Assembly (NCBI GenBank): GCA_019117345.1
Contig: DWZW01000139.1
Coordinates: 1-7,806, forward strand
Direction of reading: 5' to 3'
Source: Claveliimonas stercoravium
GTDB taxonomy: Bacteria > Bacillota > Clostridia > Lachnospirales > Lachnospiraceae
Length of the DNA stretch: 7,806 nucleotides
In this document: in pieces, positions 5,551-7,806 of the stretch
How positions within the stretch are numbered: the stretch's first letter is position 1
Layout: each line of letters begins with the position of its first letter
Translations under genes and position numbers: made by a program
The notes under the pieces: model-generated
Seen by the model: only the letters and a program-made list of their open reading frames with translations
What the model was told of the DNA's origin: nothing
The model's database searches: none

Positions 5551-6194
5551 GAAACATGAAGAAGATCCAGCTGCTCCCGGCCAGAAAACAGGTGGCTTCC
5601 GCACTCCGTGAGGCGATCCTGAAGCGGGAGATGAAGGAGGGGGAGGAGCTGACCCTGGAGGGGACAGCACAGGCTCTGGGGGTATCCAGCACACCGGTCC
5701 GTGAGGCATTCCAGATTTTGGCATCCGACGGTCTGATACGGCTCAGACCCAACAAAGGGGCCATCGTCCTGGGAGTGAACGAGAAGACGATCCGGGACCA
5801 TTACGAGACCAGGGCGCTCCTGGAGAGCGAGGCGGCGGCACGGGCCAGCAGGCCGGGAACAGATATTTCTGATATCGTATACGCCTATGAGACTACGGAG
5901 AAGGCGCTGGATGAGAATGACTTCGGCACATACAGTGACGGAAACCAGGCGTTTCATATGGCAATCTGGACTGCGGCAGACAACGAGAAGATGAAGTCCT
6001 TTCTCTCATCTCTCTGGAATGGGCTTTCCATGGGACATAAGGTAACAGAGGAGGATTATGCCAAGATATCCATGTACGAGCACCGCCGGATCCTGGAGGC
6101 CATCAAGGCCAATGACGAGCAGAAGGCGCGGAGCAGGATGTACGACCATATTATCCGCAGCATGGAGAATATCCTGACGAGATTTTCCGCATAG
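5547..6194 (+). CDS. GntR-family regulator, FCD/FadR subfamily, canonical ligand site
   Basis: A 215-residue transcription factor. The winged helix spans about residues 10-76 (LREAILKREMKEGEEL, then GTAQALGVSSTPVREAFQIL and DGLIRLRPNKGAIV). The FCD domain follows, with ARALLES-like start (TRALLESEAA, 88-97) and the full histidine set: H137 in NQAFHMAI, H179 in YEHRRILEAI and H201 in YDHIIRS; the usual Asp four before the first His is Asn133. The start is ATG 5547: it overlaps the previous stop as ATGA and lies five bases after GGAGG at 5537-5541. An in-frame GTG at 5535 overlaps that site and is unlikely. Translational coupling implies matched amounts of both proteins, consistent with a heterodimer or with two sensors sharing a site. 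The ligand is unknown, but the following anion transporter suggests a di- or hydroxy-carboxylate. Confidence 0.92.
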   Translation: MRNMKKIQLLPARKQVASALREAILKREMKEGEELTLEGTAQALGVSSTPVREAFQILASDGLIRLRPNKGAIVLGVNEKTIRDHYETRALLESEAAARASRPGTDISDIVYAYETTEKALDENDFGTYSDGNQAFHMAIWTAADNEKMKSFLSSLWNGLSMGHKVTEEDYAKISMYEHRRILEAIKANDEQKARSRMYDHIIRSMENILTRFSA

Positions 6195-6223
6195 TACAAA
6201 CAAGAAGTGTACAGAAATGATAC

Positions 6224-6281
6224 AGAGCAGGACAGTGGCTGCAGTCATTGGCCTGCTCTATGCATTTTAGACAAAAATGCA
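6224..6281 (+). terminator. Tandem hairpins after the GntR pair
   Basis: AGAGCAGG at 6224-6231 pairs perfectly with CCTGCTCT at 6252-6259, and CAGTG/CATTG can extend the stem inside. One base later TGCATTTT (6261-6268) pairs with AAAATGCA (6274-6281). Neither is followed by a proper T-run (only GCCCTGTTTT follows), so the pair could be a weak terminator, an mRNA stabiliser or a regulatory fold. They sit 30 bases after the GntR stop and before the transporter promoter. Confidence 0.5.
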
Positions 6282-6321
6282 GCCCTGTTTTCATGGAAAA
6301 GCACGAAAAGTTAAAAAAGTG

Positions 6322-6350
6322 TTGACGCGAGAGCCGTTTCATATTATTGT
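6322..6350 (+). promoter_or_regulatory. Probable promoter of the transporter gene
   Basis: TTGACG at 6322-6327 is a good -35 element. At 17 bases it is followed by TATTGT (6345-6350); TATTAT at 6342-6347 is a better hexamer but at a 14-base spacing. Start of transcription would be near 6357, immediately before the shared operator-like sequence. Confidence 0.6.
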
Positions 6351-6362
6351 TTAATCAAGAAA

Positions 6363-6390
6363 TGGATACATTATCAAATATCAGTGATAA
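6363..6390 (+). promoter_or_regulatory. Candidate GntR operator, copy 2
   Basis: TGGATACATTATCAAATATC at 6363-6382 matches 17 of 20 bases of the sequence over the GntR promoter. It overlaps an inverted repeat TTATCA (6371-6376) / TGATAA (6385-6390). It lies just after the expected transcription start and before the ribosome binding site, where a bound repressor would stop RNA polymerase. Confidence 0.6.
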
Positions 6391-6403
6391 GGAGGAATGA
6401 GAG

Positions 6404-7672
6404 ATGGATCCAATGATAATCACACTGATCCTGCTGGCGTTTGCGATCGTCATGTTCGTGCTGGAGAAGATACCGCTTGCACTTACTTCCATGATCGTCT
6501 GTATTGCGCTGGTGGTAACGGGCGTGCTCTCCATCGAGGAAGCATTTGAGGGATTTATCGATACGAACGTGATCCTGTTCGTGGCAATGTTCATTGTGGG
6601 AGGAGCGCTCTTTGAGACAGGTATGGCAAATAAACTGGGAGGTATCGTAACGAAGTTTGCCAGGACGGAGAGACAGCTGATCGTTACGATCATGGTCGTG
6701 GTAGGTGCTATGTCCGGCTTCCTGTCAAACACGGGGACCGCAGCCGTGTTGATACCGGTAGTGATAGGAATTGCCGCAAAATCCGGCTATTCCCGGTCAA
6801 AGCTGCTGATGCCGCTCGTATTTGCGGCGGCCATGGGCGGCAATATTTCCCTCATCGGAGCGCCGGGCAACCTGATCGCCCAGGCGGCGCTGCAGGATAT
6901 AGGACTGAACTTCGCGTTCTTTGATTACGGCAAGATCGGCCTCCCCATGCTGGTCGCGGGTATCCTGTTCTTTGCCACTGTCGGGTATAGGCTTCTGCCG
7001 GATAAGCCCAGCGTGAAGACAGAGACTGCATTTGACGAGGAAGTGGATTACAGCAATGTACCGGCCTGGAAGCAGTATCTGGCGCTGGTCATCCTGGTGC
7101 TCACTATCCTGGCGATGATCTTCGAAGACGTGATCGGGATCAACCTGGCGATTTCAGGAGGTATCGGAGCGATCCTGCTGATCCTGACCGGGGTTATCTC
7201 CGAGAAACAGGCCATCAGGTCGATCGATATGCAGACCATCTTCCTGTTCGGAGGAACTCTGTCGCTGGCAAAGGCGCTTGAAGTCACCGGAGCAGGAGAG
7301 AAGATCGCAGAGGTAGTCATCGGTCTGATCGGAGATAACGCCTCTCCGTTCCTGCTGCTGGTCGTAGTATTTGTCCTTGCCTGTGTGATGACCAATTTCA
7401 TGTCCAATACAGCTACAACAGCGCTCCTGGTGCCTATCAGTATCTCGATCGCTCAGGGAATGGGGGCTGACCCGAGCGCAGTGGTCATGGCAACGGTCAT
7501 TGGAGGCTCCTGTGCCTATGCCACACCCATTGGCATGCCGGCCAACACCATGGTACTGGCGCCCGGAGGATATAAGTTTACAGACTATGTGAAGGCGGGA
7601 CTGCCTTTGATCCTGGTCTCCACAGTAGTAAGCCTGATCCTCCTGCCCATATTCTTCCCCTTCTACCCGTAA
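6404..7672 (+). CDS. SLC13/DASS-type (ion transporter superfamily) anion permease
   Basis: A 422-residue integral membrane protein with about eleven hydrophobic segments. Two pseudo-repeated SNT motifs, SNTGTAAVLIP at 108-118 and SNTATTALLVP at 334-344, are the signature of DASS/SLC13 carriers, where they bind sodium and the carboxylate. GGNISLIGAPGN at 145-156 and ATPIGMPANTMVLAPGGY at 373-390 complete the two halves, joined by an acidic loop near 202-220. It is shorter than typical DASS members (~460 residues or more) but appears intact. It likely imports a di- or hydroxycarboxylate, or possibly sulfate, using a sodium or proton gradient; the substrate cannot be read from the sequence. The start at 6404 is eight bases after AAGGAGG (6389-6395). 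It has its own promoter with a sequence shared with the GntR operon upstream, linking it to those regulators. Another gene begins 126 bases after its stop and may use the imported compound. Confidence 0.9.
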   Translation: MDPMIITLILLAFAIVMFVLEKIPLALTSMIVCIALVVTGVLSIEEAFEGFIDTNVILFVAMFIVGGALFETGMANKLGGIVTKFARTERQLIVTIMVVVGAMSGFLSNTGTAAVLIPVVIGIAAKSGYSRSKLLMPLVFAAAMGGNISLIGAPGNLIAQAALQDIGLNFAFFDYGKIGLPMLVAGILFFATVGYRLLPDKPSVKTETAFDEEVDYSNVPAWKQYLALVILVLTILAMIFEDVIGINLAISGGIGAILLILTGVISEKQAIRSIDMQTIFLFGGTLSLAKALEVTGAGEKIAEVVIGLIGDNASPFLLLVVVFVLACVMTNFMSNTATTALLVPISISIAQGMGADPSAVVMATVIGGSCAYATPIGMPANTMVLAPGGYKFTDYVKAGLPLILVSTVVSLILLPIFFPFYP

Positions 7673-7738
7673 AATGCCGGGTACATAAAGCGGGGCTGGG
7701 AGGACCTTGGGATAGCATGTGCGGGAAGATGCGAAAAA

Positions 7739-7757
7739 GCTGCGGAATTGCCGCAGC
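7739..7757 (+). other. Hairpin in the spacer after the transporter gene
   Basis: GCTGCGG at 7739-7745 pairs with CCGCAGC at 7751-7757 around a five-base loop. No T-run follows, so it is unlikely to terminate; it may tune or stabilise the message between the transporter and the next gene. A shorter stem, TACCCG (7664-7669) with CGGGTA (7678-7683), spans the transporter stop codon. Confidence 0.4.
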
Positions 7758-7798
7758 CATAGAAGATGAGGAAGAAATGAAAAAGGAGGAAGTTAAAA

Positions 7799-7806
7799 AT
7801 GAGTAA
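7799..7806 (+). CDS. Start of the next gene (cut by the window edge)
   Basis: ATG at 7799-7801 begins nine bases after a full AAGGAGG site (7783-7789), and the reading frame runs off the window after two and a half codons (Met-Ser-). The product cannot be named. Its position after the transporter with no terminator between suggests it belongs to the same operon. An alternative in another frame is a tiny reading frame from ATG 7717 or 7777 that ends with TAA at 7804-7806; it lacks a good ribosome binding site and looks fortuitous. Confidence 0.55.

Noticed and set aside
4948..5724. Long reading frame on the minus strand (258 codons) across the GntR genes.
   Set aside because: It is antisense to two clear GntR/FCD proteins, has proline- and serine-rich low-complexity content and no recognisable domain.
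6194..6212. GTACA/TGTAC inverted repeat as a further BlaI-type operator.
   Set aside because: The half sites are separated by nine bases and not two, so it does not match the TACA-N2-TGTA operator.
7717..7806. Small reading frame of 29 codons ending exactly at the window end.
   Set aside because: It lacks a good ribosome binding site, and a better start (ATG 7799 with AAGGAGG) overlaps it in another frame; ending at the edge is likely chance.

Overview
The window looks like chromosomal DNA of a gut-type Firmicute, most likely a Lachnospiraceae (Clostridia) species. The reasons are the 23S rRNA 3' end, strong AGGAGG ribosome binding sites, sigma-A promoters with 17-base spacers, a tRNA without an encoded CCA, and the gene families present. 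The species cannot be named. Every supported gene lies on the + strand.

Layout. (1) 1-337: the 3' tail of a 23S rRNA gene, a 3' spacer with a strong hairpin, and an intrinsic terminator. No 5S gene follows the 23S. (2) 339-2247: a BlaI/MecI-type repressor and an M56 (BlaR1/MecR1-type) membrane metalloprotease, behind a promoter with two TACA-N2-TGTA operators. This is a compact sensor-protease/repressor pair, but the outer domain is small and is not a penicillin-binding domain. (3) 2289-2473: tRNA-Asn(GTT) with its own promoter and terminator. (4) 2476-2853: a scar-like patch downstream of the tRNA, holding a GC-rich foldable segment, a very strong terminator-like hairpin, and a short reading frame that appears to join the start of one protein to an out-of-frame end of a protein. 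(5) 2854-4449: an A+T-rich regulatory region full of inverted repeats, then an AlbA_2 (Schlafen-type)/GHKL-like ATPase/winged-helix regulator with its own terminator. (6) 4479-4763: an orphan small protein resembling a phage family, probably with a damaged C-terminus. (7) 4806-7672: two tandem, translationally coupled GntR/FCD regulators followed by an SLC13/DASS-type anion transporter. A new gene starts at the right edge.

How the parts may work together. Segments 4 to 6 look like an accessory patch between the tRNA and the transporter locus, with decayed mobile-element pieces. In segment 7 a nearly identical 20-base sequence (17/20 matches) lies over the promoter of the GntR pair and just after the predicted start site of the transporter message. 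This suggests that one or both GntR proteins repress their own operon and the transporter until an organic-acid ligand arrives. The first GntR protein has lost two of the three histidines that normally hold metal in FCD domains, while the second keeps them, so the pair may have divided sensing and assembly roles. The best candidates for something new are this regulator pair, the structured element after the tRNA, and the multi-dyad control region of the AlbA_2 regulator.
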